Origin: Aulostomus chinensis
Lineage: Eukaryota; Chordata; Actinopteri; Syngnathiformes; Aulostomidae
Assembly (NCBI GenBank): GCA_037954235.1
Contig: JBBMOA010000020.1
Span: forward strand, 16,938,177 to 17,002,176
Length of the DNA stretch: 64,000 nt
Reading direction: 5' to 3'
In this document: positions 63,439 to 64,000 of the stretch, one piece after another
Position numbering within the stretch: the stretch's first letter is position 1
Layout: the number at the start of each line of letters is the position of its first letter
Position numbers and translations under genes: made by a program
Notes under the pieces: generated by a model
Told to the model about the DNA's origin: nothing
The model's database searches: none
Seen by the model: only the letters and a program-made list of their open reading frames with translations

Positions 63439-64000
63439 TTTGAGGAGCAGGTTCCAGGAGAAACCCCGGAGGACTCTCGGCTCCTCCTTGATTGTTAGAA
63501 CCGGAGGAGAGAGAGCGCAACATTTCAACACTACTAACTACTTCAACTACCAAAACACTCTGGGATTCCTGTTAATGAGACAGATTTCAGTGGTCACAAT
63601 GATCAAACCACAGAAGAGGGAACTCCTCTTTTTTTTCTTTTTTACCTCCTTTCTTTTCAGCACTCCTTTCATGTCCTGATGTGGTGACACAAAGAGAGAA
63701 GCAGTAGTGTTTTCCTCTTGTGAACCAGGAAAATTTCACCTGACAAACTGATCTAACCGAACCAGTTCTGGAGGGAACACACACCAACTCCACAGGTCAA
63801 GAGTTTCCAGATGAATGCCAGCATAACGAGATGTCTGGGAACATTCCTCTAATAGTGAAGACGCCTTCTTCCTCTTCACTCTGACTTGAAAAGTAGAAAT
63901 TTTCTTAACTTTGAAGAAAATGTCTTTGTCAAAGGAGCCCCCTGCCCCCATGTTATAGTGTGTGAGTGTGTGTGAGAGAGCAGAGATAACCACTGAACAC
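63439..64000. other. Upstream flank of sox7, no gene recognised
   Basis: Open frames here are short and unlike known proteins. Promoter or enhancer sequences of sox7 are expected but none can be named. Confidence 0.4.

Overview
The window looks like nuclear DNA of a ray-finned (teleost) fish. Genes are split by short GT-AG introns, the intergenic DNA is AT-rich and full of (CA)n, (GATA)n and (TA)n microsatellites, and there are tRNA-headed SINE copies of the kind common in fish. I found no bacterial, phage or CRISPR features and no intact transposon. All recognisable genes lie on the minus strand.

Layout from left to right. 1-5019: no recognisable gene. 5020-5095: a likely first coding exon of an unidentified minus-strand gene, with a CpG-rich candidate promoter above it. 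5.6-18.0 kb: gene-poor DNA with a SINE flanked by a 14-bp target-site duplication, LINE-tail-like repeats, a roughly 112-bp repeat and a 480-bp (GATA)n array. 18.0-23.8 kb: blk, a Src-family tyrosine kinase gene with 12 coding exons that join in frame to 486 residues. 23.8-30.2 kb: intergenic, with three SINE-family copies. 30.2-46.8 kb: rp1l1, with three coding exons joining in frame to 4207 residues. Its last exon is 12 kb of one open frame and carries an enormous Ser/Lys repeat region and a Glu/Asp-rich tail. 47.5-53.3 kb: a previously unlisted candidate gene of three small exons for a 78-residue single-pass membrane protein. 53.3-60.8 kb: gene-poor, with simple repeats. 61.0-63.2 kb: sox7, two coding exons, 408 residues. 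63.2-64 kb: sox7 promoter side.

blk, rp1l1 and sox7 are also close neighbours on human chromosome 8p23.1, so this is a conserved vertebrate linkage block, and the synteny supports the gene names. The three are not known to act in one pathway: blk is a lymphoid signalling kinase, rp1l1 a photoreceptor cilium and microtubule protein, and sox7 an endoderm and vascular SoxF transcription factor.

The most notable signals are these: the rp1l1 copy shows only the second of the two doublecortin domains expected for the family; its repeats are unlike the human ones and include a recent 420-bp in-frame duplication; a perfect 22-bp inverted repeat lies just after the sox7 stop codon; and the candidate small membrane-protein gene sits between rp1l1 and sox7.
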